A stretch of 28,591 nt of DNA. Source: Pleurobrachia bachei (taxonomy: Eukaryota > Ctenophora > Tentaculata > Cydippida > Pleurobrachiidae). Shown here piece after piece: positions 1 to 10,003 of this stretch. Below the pieces are notes generated by a model, which was given only the letters and a program-made list of their open reading frames with translations, was not told the DNA's origin and did not search any database. Position 1 is the stretch's first letter, and the number at the start of each line of letters is the position of its first letter. The translations under genes and the position numbers were made by a program. The stretch lies in NCBI GenBank assembly GCA_000695325.1, contig AVPN01000125.1, forward strand, positions 69,511-98,101, written 5' to 3'.

Positions 1-197
1 TGGAGATTATCATTAAACTTCAGATCAGACAGGTACAGTTGAATATTGTTGTTAAATGTTCTAACCCTCCTTTACCATGTTTACATTTATGTGTTGGGAT
101 ATCTGTTGTTCCAAAACCTGGCCTCTCTTTTAGTTCATTATCGTATTATTGTTCCTTGCACCTGTTTGGATCTCGTTAATCCTCCCTCGTTCTCCAG

Positions 198-2294
198 GTG
201 AAGGAGAAGCAGCTGAGGCACGGTCGAGAGAGGTGTGAGATTCAGGATAAACTAAATCATATCCAACAAGCCCTCTTCCCGCTACACGAGAAAATCAAGG
301 ATTCCCACACCAAATATCTCGGTTAGATCTTACTATCTTTTTATTTTATCGAGAAAATTGTGAGTTATATTTGTTCATTGAGTTACGATATTTAGTGAAT
401 ATTCAAACCTTTCTAACGCCTACCCCTTACAGAACTAAAGATGAAGCACGAAGAACTGTCAGACCAACTGGGTGAAGTTATCAGGGACCAAAAGGCAGAA
501 TTTGAGGTTAACTCAGCCTACAAAGTCATGCTCGAAACATTCGCTGAATATGATGGCCTCCTAAAGGAACAACAAGAGCTGGAGGTGAAGTTAACTAAAA
601 TGGAGCAGATGGTCCCCAATGAGATCTACATGACACCCCAGGAGAGGCATGTCCTGGATTGGCACTGTGCCAACCTAGAGTTTGCAAATGCTGCCCCTCT
701 CTCCGCTCTGAGTTTGAAGAACTGGGACCAGGATGATGATTTTGAGTTCACTGGAAATCATCTTGTAGTACATGATGGGTAAATTGATAATAGTATTCTC
801 TACTTTAAAATATCTGCCGTCGCGGTATTCCGTGAGAGATGGCCGAGCAACGTGAGTAAAAAACAAGGCTATCTGATAAACTCTATCTGGGTCCTGCATG
901 AGTTCCAATGAGTATGGTGAGAGAGGGTTGAACAGGTAATAACTAGCGGTAGGGACCGATCTGGTAGACCTTCTCTCACTCGGTTACTGTATTTTTAGTT
1001 TTCACTGACCCCCCACTCTCTGCAGTATGTCCAAGATACCGGAGGAGCTCTCGAAAGGTCTCAACATCCGATATAACACGGCTTGTGTGGGTATAAAGTA
1101 TGGTGATGAGGGTGTAGAGATTACAACACGGGAAGTCAGCCAGCTCAATAACGGATGGGCTAACAATACCACGGAGACAACTACTGCTGATGCTGTTCTC
1201 CTTACCATCCCTCTCGGTAGGTTAGAACCCCCTCCCCGTTTAGACACCATTCAGAGCCTGGACTACAACTGAGGAACCTGCGACAGAATCTTTATTCTTT
1301 AAGATTTGAAATATGCTAACAATTTCTATATCTTGGTAGGTGTATTGAAGAAAGAGAAATTGAAGTTTGAACCGCCACTGCCTGACTGGAAGACGTCTGC
1401 AATCAAGCGAATGGGATTCGGAAATCTTAATAAGGTATTTATATTGTGCCCTAAGATACATTTAATTTCTGAAACTGATTGACACGAAATATATCTCCCG
1501 ATACTTCTGTGTGTGTTCCCTATCGTGAACCAATAACCCATTCCCCTCAGGTTGTTCTTTGTTTCAACAAGGTATTCTGGGATCCCAGTATCCACCTGTT
1601 TGGTCATGTCAGCAACTCCACAATATCTCGAGGAGAACTATTTCTGTTTTGGAGTATCTCCAAGGCACCTGTCCTCATTGCACTTATCGCGGGAGAGGCC
1701 GCTACTGTTATTGAAACTGTACCAGGTAATGTTTTAGTCATTGCCCCATAATAATGGGGGGGGGGTGTAAGCTGCTTAGCGGTAAATTGTTGGGGTATTA
1801 TTTCGAATCACCAATGTGTCCAACTGTTTAAATTTACCGAACTCTCCCCCTCAGATGAGGCAATTGTTGGTCGAGCTATGACGATACTACGGGCTATATT
1901 TGGCTTCCAAACAGTCCCACAGCCCTGCAAACACCGCGTAACAAGATGGAGAGGTGACCCCTGGGCACTAGGATCTTATTCCTACGTGGCAGCCGGGTCG
2001 AGTGGCAATGATTATGATGACCTTGCACGACCTGTAGCACCTGTTAATGGTAAGCAAAACATACATGTCGCTTGATGTTTCAGAAATTATATTTCATACA
2101 ATTTTACAAACACTCTGTACAAATTCTGAATCCCCTCTCTTTTTTCAGCTGCGACTGGTCAACCCAGATTGTTTTTCGCTGGGGAGCACACAATTAGGAA
2201 CTACCCTGCCACTGTCCATGGTGCCATGCTGTCAGGTCTGAGGGAGGCTGGTCGAATAACCGATCAGTTCGTGGGACCTCCCTATGAGACATGA
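198..2294 (+). CDS. KDM1A: Lysine-specific histone demethylase 1 (LSD1), 3' part
   Basis: This FAD-dependent nuclear amine oxidase removes methyl groups from mono- and dimethylated H3K4, working with CoREST and HDAC. The window starts inside an intron, so the SWIRM domain and the first half of the oxidase domain are missing. Seven exons are visible: 198-321, 433-778, 1026-1216, 1340-1434, 1551-1725, 1855-2049 and 2149-2294, all with GT-AG borders and matching phases. The first two encode the coiled-coil Tower domain that binds CoREST. They lead into [13 protein letters not shown] and WDQDDDFEF, which are near-identical to vertebrate LSD1. Later exons carry RMGFGNLNK (its lysine matches the catalytic Lys661 of human), [34 protein letters not shown] (substrate and flavin aromatic cage) and the FAD-binding [17 protein letters not shown]. 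The stop follows FVGPPYET, a tail shorter than in vertebrates. No odd breaks are seen. Identity is certain; exon borders were read by eye. Confidence 0.97.
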
Positions 2295-2710
2295 GGGGGT
2301 GCGGACACTATTTGTTGAAGCACAAGGAAGACTGTTTCCGTTTTTATCACATTATTATATCGAATTCAATTGTTTATGTTACAGACACCCTCTCGAGATC
2401 TATTTAACTTCTGGTGAAGCCCGTTGTTGTCGTTCTGTCTCCTCCCGGCACTGTTCTAACAACTCATCCAATACTGTTCTTGGTATTTCGGGCAGTTCCT
2501 GTGAGAAATGGGTGTGTTTTAGGAACCGACCAAAACAACCAATCAGAAATTGTTATTTAGGTCACGTGATTGGTTATCAGCTAATCAGGGACCAGTATTC
2601 CCTAATTCGGTTCCTGTGGGTGTGTTTTAGTAACACGATGTTACTGCGCGGCGCTGGTTACAATTAATGGCACTGGTACGCGCACACTCAATGCTGACAA
2701 CACCACAGTT
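2295..2710. other. Convergent intergenic region between KDM1A and the FSIP1-like gene
   Basis: Both neighbouring genes end here, tail to tail, so this should hold two 3' UTRs. No convincing ORF is seen. It contains a direct repeat, an inverted CCAAT pair around a CACGTG E-box, and a short palindrome (GTAAC-ACGAT-GTTAC) near 2630-2645. These are promoter-like elements in an unexpected place for two gene ends. Confidence 0.5.
2494..2632. repeat. Imperfect direct repeat flanking an inverted CCAAT pair
   Basis: The motif AGTTCCTG...GGGTGTGTTTTAGGAAC at about 2494-2525 recurs as GGTTCCTGTGGGTGTGTTTTAGTAAC at about 2609-2634. Between them AACCAATCA (2537-2545) and its exact reverse complement TGATTGGTT (2567-2575) bracket CACGTG (2563-2568). 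It may be a small mobile-element remnant or a promoter-like module; the sequence alone does not decide. Confidence 0.45.
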
Positions 2711-5700
2711 CTATAAAACAGAAACCGCGCGGCCTACCTCAGGGTCATCGCTGGTGAGTTGTGACAACATTTCATCGATCATCAGGATTTTGTCATGTTC
2801 CACTTGTTTCTCTTTTAAATTGCTAAGGACCCCTTCCCCAAGTTTATCTGCTGATTGATCGTAGTGGCCTCGTAACCGTGATATCACATCTGTCTGGGGC
2901 AGAACAGTAGTTTAGTCGCGGGTTGATACTTGATAGGGCTTGTCAGGTCGACCCTGTTAGACCTTGTTGAGTAAGACCGGGTTGGAACAAAACAAGGGAC
3001 GATAAGATTCTCCAATCACCAAATCAACACCCCTGATTTGTAACAAACCTGGGCCGTCAATGTGGTACTCTGTGTATCCCTACTACACACACTCAGTGCA
3101 CTACCCTCCTCGACTATCAATAAAGACTCGATCTCCTTCAATCGAGTAGCCTCGCTAGGGGTAGCTCTAAATCCCTCGTCTTCTAGCACTGCAGGCAAAT
3201 CAGGTCGTTCACTGACCTCCTGGATATAAAGGAGAGTTAGAACATAACAACATATGTTTCTATAGAATATCGTATATTGTTGTTGAACAAAATGCAGGGG
3301 TCTATAACTGATTGATTGCTTCAGAATTGTGTAACACATTGCACAGAAGGAGAGAGCTGTACCTGATTATCAATATCCATTAGAAGCTCATTAAGACGTT
3401 GTTTCTCCTCCTCTGTCATGGCTATAACTGAAGAGGCATCGTGGGCTAGTTCCTTATTCCTGAAAATTACTTGTTGAGTGAAAGGATCGGAAGATAGAGT
3501 TAGGGGGCCAGGGCATAGAGTGGAGGATGAGGTTAGAGCACGGATAACAAAATAAAGGTGGCGGATTTGCGGTTTCGTCCAATTCTTTGGGAATGTAATT
3601 GCCAATTGGTAATAACTATGTACCTAGCGATGAAGTTCCTATTGTTTACAGATTTCTTATCCTCCTTGGCCCTCCTCAACCCGGTACTACTTGCAGTTTT
3701 CTTGCTCCCTCTAGTGGTATTGGTCCTTGAAGACGACAGTTTAGTAGTACTACTCTCAGCTGATATCGACACAGAATCATCCTCAATTTGTGTTGCAAAG
3801 ATGGGTGGAAGGTCTGTTACAGAGGTTAATTCTCCGTCATCAACTACACTGACAGCCTCCCCTTCCTCCTTTTGTTGTGAGGGTGGTTCTACCAGATCTT
3901 TACCAGCGTTGTAGAGAAGTAGCTGTCGGTTCATTACCTCTCTCTGCTTTTTGACCTGAAAAGTTGTGCCGTTATGAGTGAATGTATTACTTAGAAAAAT
4001 GACAGAGTGAGGGTTTGGTAGATCAAGGCGATGGAAACAGAGAAATGCATTTTACACACCTCTTTCTCTTTCCGTACTATCATTTTGAGTTGGTTATCCA
4101 GTTGTTTCATCTTTAGGGCAGCTTTCCTAACTTTCTTATCCGGATGAATCGCTAACAATTCGTACATACCCATTCTGAGAATGGAAAGCACTCGGTTACG
4201 AAGCACTCGGTTAGGGGTCAACCCTTTTATTGCATACCCTTCCGTGAGAAATATTAACCCGGAGGGGTAATTTCATTACCAAAGAAAGCACTGTGTGGTG
4301 ATAGAAAGAGAAAGGAAATTTTCTAATTCCTATAAATTGTTCTACCACAAAAGTGGGAACACACAGACTCGTGTTTCTGCATCTTTGTGCTAATTCCTAT
4401 ACCTACTTTTTAAAGACAGGTTTCTCTTCCTCTGTCTCCCCAGCTGTTGGTTCCCCATCCACACCACCAGCAGCAGATACACTTGTTGGTGGGCGAGTGG
4501 AGGCATCATCATCTCTCAGTGTAGACAGGTCATCATCTGTTTGTGGTTCTGGGAGGATATCTTCCTCTCGATCAGGTGTCTCCACCTCCTTCAATCGAGT
4601 AGCCTCGCTAGGGGTAGCTCTAAATCCCTCGTCTTCTAGCACTGCAGGCAAATCAGGTCGTTCACTGACCTCCTGGATATAAAGGAGAGTTAGAACATAA
4701 CAACATATGTTTCTATAGAATATCGTATATTGTTGTTGAACAAAATGCAGGGGTCTATAACTGATTGATTGCTTCAGAATTGTGTAACACATTGCACAGA
4801 AGGAGAGAGCTGTACCTGATTATCAATATCCATTAGAAGCTCATTAAGACGTTGTTTCTCCTCCTCTGTCATGGCTATAACTGAAGAGGCATCGTGGGCT
4901 AGTTCCTTATTCCTGAAAATTACTTGTTGAGTGAAAGGATCGGAAGATAGAGTTAGGGGGCCAGGGCATAGAGTGGAGGATGAGGTTAGAGCACGGATAA
5001 CAAAATAAAGGTGGCGGATTTGCGGTTTCGTCCAATTCTTTGGGAATGTAATTGCCAATTGGTAATAACTATGTACCTAGCGATGAAGTTCCTATTGTTT
5101 ACAGATTTCTTATCCTCCTTGGCCCTCCTCAACCCGGTACTACTTGCAGTTTTCTTGCTCCCTCTAGTGGTATTGGTCCTTGAAGACGACAGTTTAGTAG
5201 TACTACTCTCAGCTGATATCGACACAGAATCATCCTCAATTTGTGTTGCAAAGATGGGTGGAAGGTCTGTGACTGAGGTGAGTTCACCGTCATCAACTAC
5301 ACTGACAGCCTCCCCTTCCTCCTTTTGTTGTGAGGGTGGTTCTACCAGATCTTTACCAGCGTTGTAGAGAAGTAGCTGTCGGTTCATTACCTCTCTCTGC
5401 TTTTTGACCTGAAAAGTTGTGCCGTTATGAGTGAATGTATTACTTAGAAAAATGACAGAGTGAGGGTTTGGTAGATCAAGGCGATGGAAACAGAGAAATG
5501 CATTTTACACACCTCTTTCTCTTTCCGTACTATCATTTTGAGTTGGTTATCCAGTTGTTTCATCTTTAGGGCAGCTTTCCTAACTTTCTTATCCGGATGA
5601 ATCGCTAACAATTCGTACATACCCATTCTGAGAATGGAAAGCACTCGGTTACGAAGCACTCGGTTAGGGGTCAACCCTTTTATTGCATACCCTTCCGTGA

Positions 5701-7009
5701 GAAATATTAACCCGGAGGGGTAATTTCATTACCAAAGAAAGCACTGTGTGGTGATAGAAAGAGAAAGGAAATTTTCTAATTCCTATAAATTGTTCTACCA
5801 CAAAAGTGGGAACACACAGACTCGTGTTTCTGCATCTTTGTGCTAATTCCTATACCTACTTTTTAAAGACAGGTTTCTCTTCCTCTGTCTCCCCAGCTGT
5901 TGGTTCCCCATCCACACCACCAGCAGCAGATACACTTGTTGGTGGGCGAGTGGAGGCATCATCATCTCTCAGTGTAGACAGATCATCATCTGTTTGGGGT
6001 TCTGGAAGTGGAAGGATATCTTCCTCTCGATCAGGTGTCTCCACTCTGATACCTGATCTTGGTGTCACCTCAGGAGTGGTATCAATCGGGGGAAGTTTCA
6101 ATTCGTCTTCAGCTGCTGGTTCTGAGAGTTCTGTTTCTATGGAAACCAATGCTTCCTTGACGGCTTCCTCGTGACTCTCGAGGTGGGATGCTATCTCTTC
6201 CCCTAGGGAACCTGATAAAATGGAAATCTGTAAATCACACACAGTCTGGAAGACAAGCTGTCTACCAAGCAATACCCGTCTTGAGTTCGAAAGCGCGATA
6301 TTAGATTTGTTCTCCGGCGCCAGAAAAAGTAAAATATTACAGAAATTACCAGCTACAGGTTGTGAAGGACCTTCACGAATCTCCCGTATCTCGGCTAGAA
6401 ACTTCTTCAGCTCTTTATCAATCTTAATATGAGCTTCCTCGTTGAGTTTTGACGAGGGTAGTTCTCCTTCTTCAAATACAGAAACGGGTTTATCAAGAAG
6501 AGACATCACTCCCGTGTTACTTTGTACTGTGTTTCGGAGGTTTGAAACCATTCCATCCAAGAATTTCCTGGTTTCTTCACTAACTGGATGATCCTTTTTG
6601 ACCTGAAAACAATTTTAGTAGCTCGAAGGTCCATCGATAAGCTATGTCATGTCGCTAATCCGTGAATAAATTAAAATGTTTCTTTACCTTTCCTGGTTTT
6701 GGTACCGGGTTATTTTCAACCCAAGATTCGGTTTTCTTCTGAAGGGCTATCCTAGACACAGCAGGCGGTGGTTCTGACCAAGCTTGTCCGATTGTTGGTG
6801 GTCCCCAGCCTCCTTCAACCCTGAATAAAATATCTAAATATCATTCTGAAGTAAAAAGAAAGTTACCAAAAGACAATTAGCATCACTCACCCTGCTTCAG
6901 GCATTATCTCCATAGTGCTGGGAGTGTTCTGTGCCGAGGTTCGACGGACATGTGGCGATGTCAGTTTTTCGCGACGTGGATCATTCATATCTGTACTTTG
7001 TCTGGCCAT
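2711..7009 (-). CDS. FSIP1: Fibrous sheath-interacting protein 1-like, with internal tandem duplication
   Basis: Thirteen minus-strand exons, in transcription order: 7009-6891, 6820-6688, 6602-6350, 6211-5860, 5627-5513, 5408-5077, 4912-4816, 4672-4407, 4174-4060, 3955-3624, 3459-3363, 3219-3049 and 2893-2711. All have GT-AG borders and compatible phases; the last may instead splice at 2738. The product would be about 854 residues. FSIP1 is a coiled-coil protein of the sperm tail sheath and cilia. Two FSIP1 hallmarks are seen: KMKQLDNQL followed by RKEKE-VKKQREVMNRQLLLY (family KMKKLDK...REKEIKKQ), and FRNKELAHDASSVIAM-TEEEKQRLNELLMDIDN (family IKRNIELAKES...EKKRLVELLKDLDE). Because exons 5-8 are duplicated as 9-12, each hallmark occurs twice, about 270 residues apart. 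Without the duplication the protein is 584 residues, against 581 in human. Assignment rests on remembered family motifs. Confidence 0.8.
4260..4282 (+). repeat. 23-base dispersed hairpin repeat, copy a
   Basis: The 23 bases starting CGGAGGGG and containing GGTAAT-TTC-ATTACC (a 6-bp stem) recur exactly at 5713-5735 (through the FSIP1 tandem duplication) and at 13948-13970 in an unrelated gene. Here it lies in an intron of the minus-strand FSIP1-like gene. Confidence 0.7.
5713..5735 (+). repeat. 23-base dispersed hairpin repeat, copy b
   Basis: Second copy, carried along by the 1453-bp duplication; identical to the one at 4260-4282. Confidence 0.7.
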
Positions 7010-7245
7010 GAGGCGTATAGAATATTAATTTGATATTGAATGGCACTAAGAAGGGCTTCCTCTTTTCTACTGTCAATAATGACCATCTGAGCACAGAAAC
7101 CTGAGTCGTCCAGAAAATCGAAATGATACGAGGTTAGAAACGGATTACGGATACCATGGGGAACTGGGGCCTTAATAGTTAATAATCTCGTTACAAATAG
7201 TTCCAGGACCCATCACCCAGTCAAGCACTGGGACCCAGACCCCAG
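7010..7245 (-). other. 5' flank of the FSIP1-like gene
   Basis: This is the stretch between the FSIP1-like start codon and the end of the LINE-derived element. It should hold the 5' UTR and promoter. No clear TATA box or conserved site is seen. A semi-palindromic GGGTCCTGG/GGGTCCCAG stretch lies near 7200-7245, next to the microsatellite. Confidence 0.35.
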
Positions 7246-7260
7246 TCATCATCATCATCA
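7246..7260. repeat. (TCA)5 microsatellite at the 3' end of the LINE-like unit
   Basis: Five perfect TCA units, read as (TGA)n on the element's own strand, lie exactly where a non-LTR element's simple-repeat tail would be. Confidence 0.85.
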
Positions 7261-7549
7261 ATTAATATTTAATATCCCGCTTTATAGCATATTGGTAAGA
7301 TAATAATAGCAGCATTTGTATACACGCTCATACCATATAGGTTACTAGAATAAAACCTAGTTATCTACACGGCAATCAGAGCGGTTCACCATTGCAAAAT
7401 ATATTCTAAAATCTAAAATGTATCAAAAATATCTATGGTCCAATTTGAAAGTCCGGTGCTCTGATGCCCAATAGTCCATATTCAAAACCTAACTTAACCT
7501 AATTTTATTAACACACAAACTCAGACAGAACAGTCCAAAACTCTATCTC

Positions 7550-8500
7550 TCACACTTCCACTACCTTGCCACCCCGAATCCCAAAAGCCCTCCCAGGCTC
7601 CGCCGCCTTCCTCTCCTTCAGCGTCACAACCAGATTCCTCCTCTCCTCTCTCTCATCAGGAGAACGGTCCGGGGAGATGTAAATATCCTTATGTCGATCA
7701 GAGTTCTTTAGACCTTTCTTACGGGAAAGAACCTGGTCTCGGAACTCCCTGCCACACAAACGGAGCTTCAAAGGCCGGTGAGAGCCCGCCTTGTACTTTC
7801 CCAGTCTCTGCATACTATTAATCCCAGTTAGACCCACACCCAGGTAGGTAAACACTGAATTGACATCATGCTCAAGATCTAGATTGTTCTCAGTTGGGTC
7901 ATCAGTCAGACCATGAACAATGACATTGCTCATCCTGTCTTCTGTAGCTACAACTATAGCCTGGCGAACCCGCTTCGGTGCTAGCGCTGTGTCGCAACCC
8001 TTCTGGAGTACAGAAGAGAAACTCTTTATCTCCTGTTCAGCTGTAGATTTCACTGCAGTGATCTCCTTGTCTCTTTTCTCAAGTAGCTGACACTGCAACT
8101 TTATCAGACTTTCCTGAGACTCTACTAGGGCTTTCTGTGCAGCAATAACCTCCTCTTGGATCTCCATCTGTCTCCTCTCACTCTCTTCAACTTCATTACA
8201 CAGACGGTCAAGTACTGGGTAACATCTCTCAACCAGGAAATGACAAACTTTCTCTGCAAACAAATCTAGATCAGGCCTCTTGATTGCCTTCAGCTTACTC
8301 TTACTGGGACACTTCAAACTATCCCATTGACTGTGTCCAGCACTCAAACTTTTTGGGAAGCTATCTTTCATACCAGCATGTCCAAACAAGGCCTTTAACA
8401 GATCAAACAATTCACCCTGGACCTCACCATACACACTCCTCCGTACCCTTTCATCACTGTAAACCCTCAGGCGGTCCTTGAAGCTGCAAGTATCACTCAT
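7550..8500 (-). CDS. LINE ORF1-like RNA-binding protein (coiled coil plus RRM-like)
   Basis: The intact 316-residue ORF is read from the ATG at 8500 (MSDTCSFKDRL). An in-frame upstream ATG at 8578 would give 342 residues, but its first 26 are low-complexity Leu/Ser/Cys, so 8500 is preferred. Residues 1-100 match nothing I recognise. About 102-165 form a Glu/Lys/Gln-rich coiled coil (EEVIAAQKALVESQESLI). About 197-275 read as the RRM-like core of LINE ORF1 proteins (SNVIVHGLTDDP, then MQRLGK...HRPLKLRL and LSRKKGLKNS). DIYISPDRSPDEREERRN is the typical C-terminal stretch. In active elements such proteins form trimers that coat element RNA. The intact frame suggests a young copy or a host-retained gene. 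Confidence 0.75.
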   Translation of the reverse strand: MSDTCSFKDRLRVYSDERVRRSVYGEVQGELFDLLKALFGHAGMKDSFPKSLSAGHSQWDSLKCPSKSKLKAIKRPDLDLFAEKVCHFLVERCYPVLDRLCNEVEESERRQMEIQEEVIAAQKALVESQESLIKLQCQLLEKRDKEITAVKSTAEQEIKSFSSVLQKGCDTALAPKRVRQAIVVATEDRMSNVIVHGLTDDPTENNLDLEHDVNSVFTYLGVGLTGINSMQRLGKYKAGSHRPLKLRLCGREFRDQVLSRKKGLKNSDRHKDIYISPDRSPDEREERRNLVVTLKERKAAEPGRAFGIRGGKVVEV

Positions 8501-8643
8501 AGCCGTTGAGCACAGAGAGAGAGATTGGCTTCTCACAATACGAGAGATTCGCAAGCACAAACAGAGATAAGGGAGCACGCAAACGGTGACAAAATGTGAT
8601 GTGAGAACTGATAAACACGAAAAATTTTAATTTTGACATCATT

Positions 8644-8683
8644 ATGACGTCATAGCGTGACGTCGCGACGTTATAACGTCATG
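8644..8683. promoter_or_regulatory. CRE-like site cluster (TGACGTCA and variants)
   Basis: Within 40 bases there is one perfect CRE palindrome (ATGACGTCAT, 8644-8653), then TGACGTCG (8658-8665), its overlapping mirror CGACG (8666-8670) and AACGTCAT (8675-8682). CREB/ATF-type bZIP factors bind such sites. The cluster sits just upstream of the minus-strand ORF1-like gene and could serve it or act in both directions. Binding is inferred from motif alone. Confidence 0.5.
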
Positions 8684-8841
8684 ATAGTGAAATAGTATTA
8701 TCAGGCTTACCTAGATAAAGATGCTGACCAAGTTTGAGATCGATTGGATAAGAATTGAGGTCGCTATGGCGAAAAACGCACTATCGTCTTATCTATTTTC
8801 AAGCAATCTTAAACTTCAGACGCGATTTAAGACCCTTAAAA

Positions 8842-9725
8842 CTTTCTTACACTTCAGAGGGATTCCGAGTGATCGCATTTGCATGGAAGCCACTGGAGAT
8901 GCCTTGGCACAGCGTCCAAACAATGCCTCGCAGTGGGGCTGAGTGTGATCTCCAGTTTATAGGATTACTGGTGATGGAGAATCATCTGAAGGAGGATACC
9001 ACTCAGTGCATTACAGAGTTGTCTCTTAGCAACACTCAGGTCTGCATGGTAACCGGGGATAACATTCTTACAGCAATAACTGTGGGTAAAAAGTGTGGGA
9101 TAATACCATCTGTAAACCATGATGTGATCCTTATGAAACCAGCCAGCCGGGAGGGTAGAGGGGTGGCATTACAGTTGGATTTCAGGGATGACACCTCAGT
9201 GGTGCTATCGGATTGTTACACTGTTCAAGAGGTAGTTGAGGTACTGAACCAGTTGAGTTCCAAACAGCATGTTTTTGCAGTATCGTCAGCGGCATTTACT
9301 CTCATCTCAACTTTCCATCCCATCCTGTATGATCTACTCCTCACCAGGGGCAAGATCTTTGCTCGGATGAAACCGGGACAGAAGCAGCAGTTGGTTGAGG
9401 ATCTCCAGAAATTAGGCTACATAGTTTCCATGTGTGGGGATGGGGCTAATGACTGTGGTGCTCTCAAGGCATCTCATGCAGGTGTTAGTTTATCTGAGGC
9501 TGAGGCATCTATTGCAGCACCATTCACCTCCACCACTCCTTCCATATCGTGCATGTTGGAGGTGTTGAGGCAGGGACGGGCTGCCCTCGTTACAGCCTCT
9601 GTAACTTTCAGATTCATGGCCATGTACTCCATGATCCAGTTCATATCAGTGCTCCTTCATTACTCCTTTGGATCCAACATGACGGACTCCCAGTTCCTTT
9701 TTATTGATCTGTTTGTGATTAGTCG
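8842..9725 (+). pseudogene. Detached duplicate of the middle of the ATP13A gene
   Basis: These 884 bases match 11894-12777 at an offset of 3052, with no difference seen in the first 832 bases. They encode P5B residues of about 631-925, including TGDN and GDGANDCGALK, but not the phosphorylation site or the N-terminus. The left flank (before CTTTCTTACACTTC) and right flank (TTGCATTTCC) are unrelated to the gene. There is no start codon of its own in context, so it is non-functional as it stands. Its last 51 bases (9674-9724) encode SNMTDSQFLFIDLFVIS, the expected membrane segment; the main gene has the base-by-base complement there. Confidence 0.9.
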
Positions 9726-10003
9726 TTGCATTTCCAAATTCGTTTGCATTTTCAGATTTTGCATTTTCAAATTTTTTATTTCCCATTTTTTACACTATCG
9801 CGAATCATCTCAGGGCTACAGTTTGTAGCAATTGAAATTTTAAACTCGTTTTGTTATAGTTTCTGCTGCATTTTCTATGGAGGAACTAGTCCAAAATAGT
9901 CTTAAACTGTAGTAAAGGCAAAAGTTCTATGGTTTGACTTTCGTGGTTCACCAAAAAGGGAGAAATGTCCTAGTCCCGTGAAATACCATACAGGTGGTCT
10001 ATA
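9726..10003. other. Upstream region of the ATP13A gene
   Basis: AT-rich, with several GCATTTTC-type short direct repeats at about 9727-9790. It should contain the 5' UTR and promoter of the ATPase. No ORF or clear core promoter element is seen. Confidence 0.4.

Larger units (their letters stand above)
3133..6044. repeat. Direct tandem duplication, about 1453 bp unit, inside the FSIP1-like gene
   Basis: Copy 1 is 3133-4585 and copy 2 is 4586-6044, at an offset of 1453. Copies are almost identical through exons and introns. Differences seen: five substitutions clustered at 3818-3833 versus 5271-5286, three scattered substitutions and a 6-base in-frame indel near 4529-4553 versus 5982-6010. The junction at 4585/4586 lies inside an exon and joins two coding stretches in frame (RLKE to VETPDREE). 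One unit holds 810 coding bases, or 270 codons. Confidence 0.95.
7246..8640 (-). mobile_element. ORF1-only LINE derivative (half-LINE)
   Basis: A minus-strand unit has a 5' leader (about 8640-8501), one intact ORF1-like gene (8500-7550) and about 290 bases of 3' UTR with AATAAA (7509-7504). It ends in ATTAATTGATGATGATGA, seen on the plus strand as (TCA)5 at 7246-7260. The 3' end, with a TATAAAGCGGGATATTAA-like core before a short-period microsatellite, resembles tails of CR1/L2-type LINEs. No endonuclease or reverse transcriptase ORF is present. I could not find target-site duplications by eye, so both limits are approximate. A domesticated gene is an alternative. Confidence 0.6.

Noticed and set aside
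8755-9828. A 357-residue plus-strand ORF as an independent ATPase-like gene
   Set aside because: It starts in unrelated sequence, lacks the N-terminus, phosphorylation site and C-terminal helices, and its core is an exact copy of part of the downstream gene.
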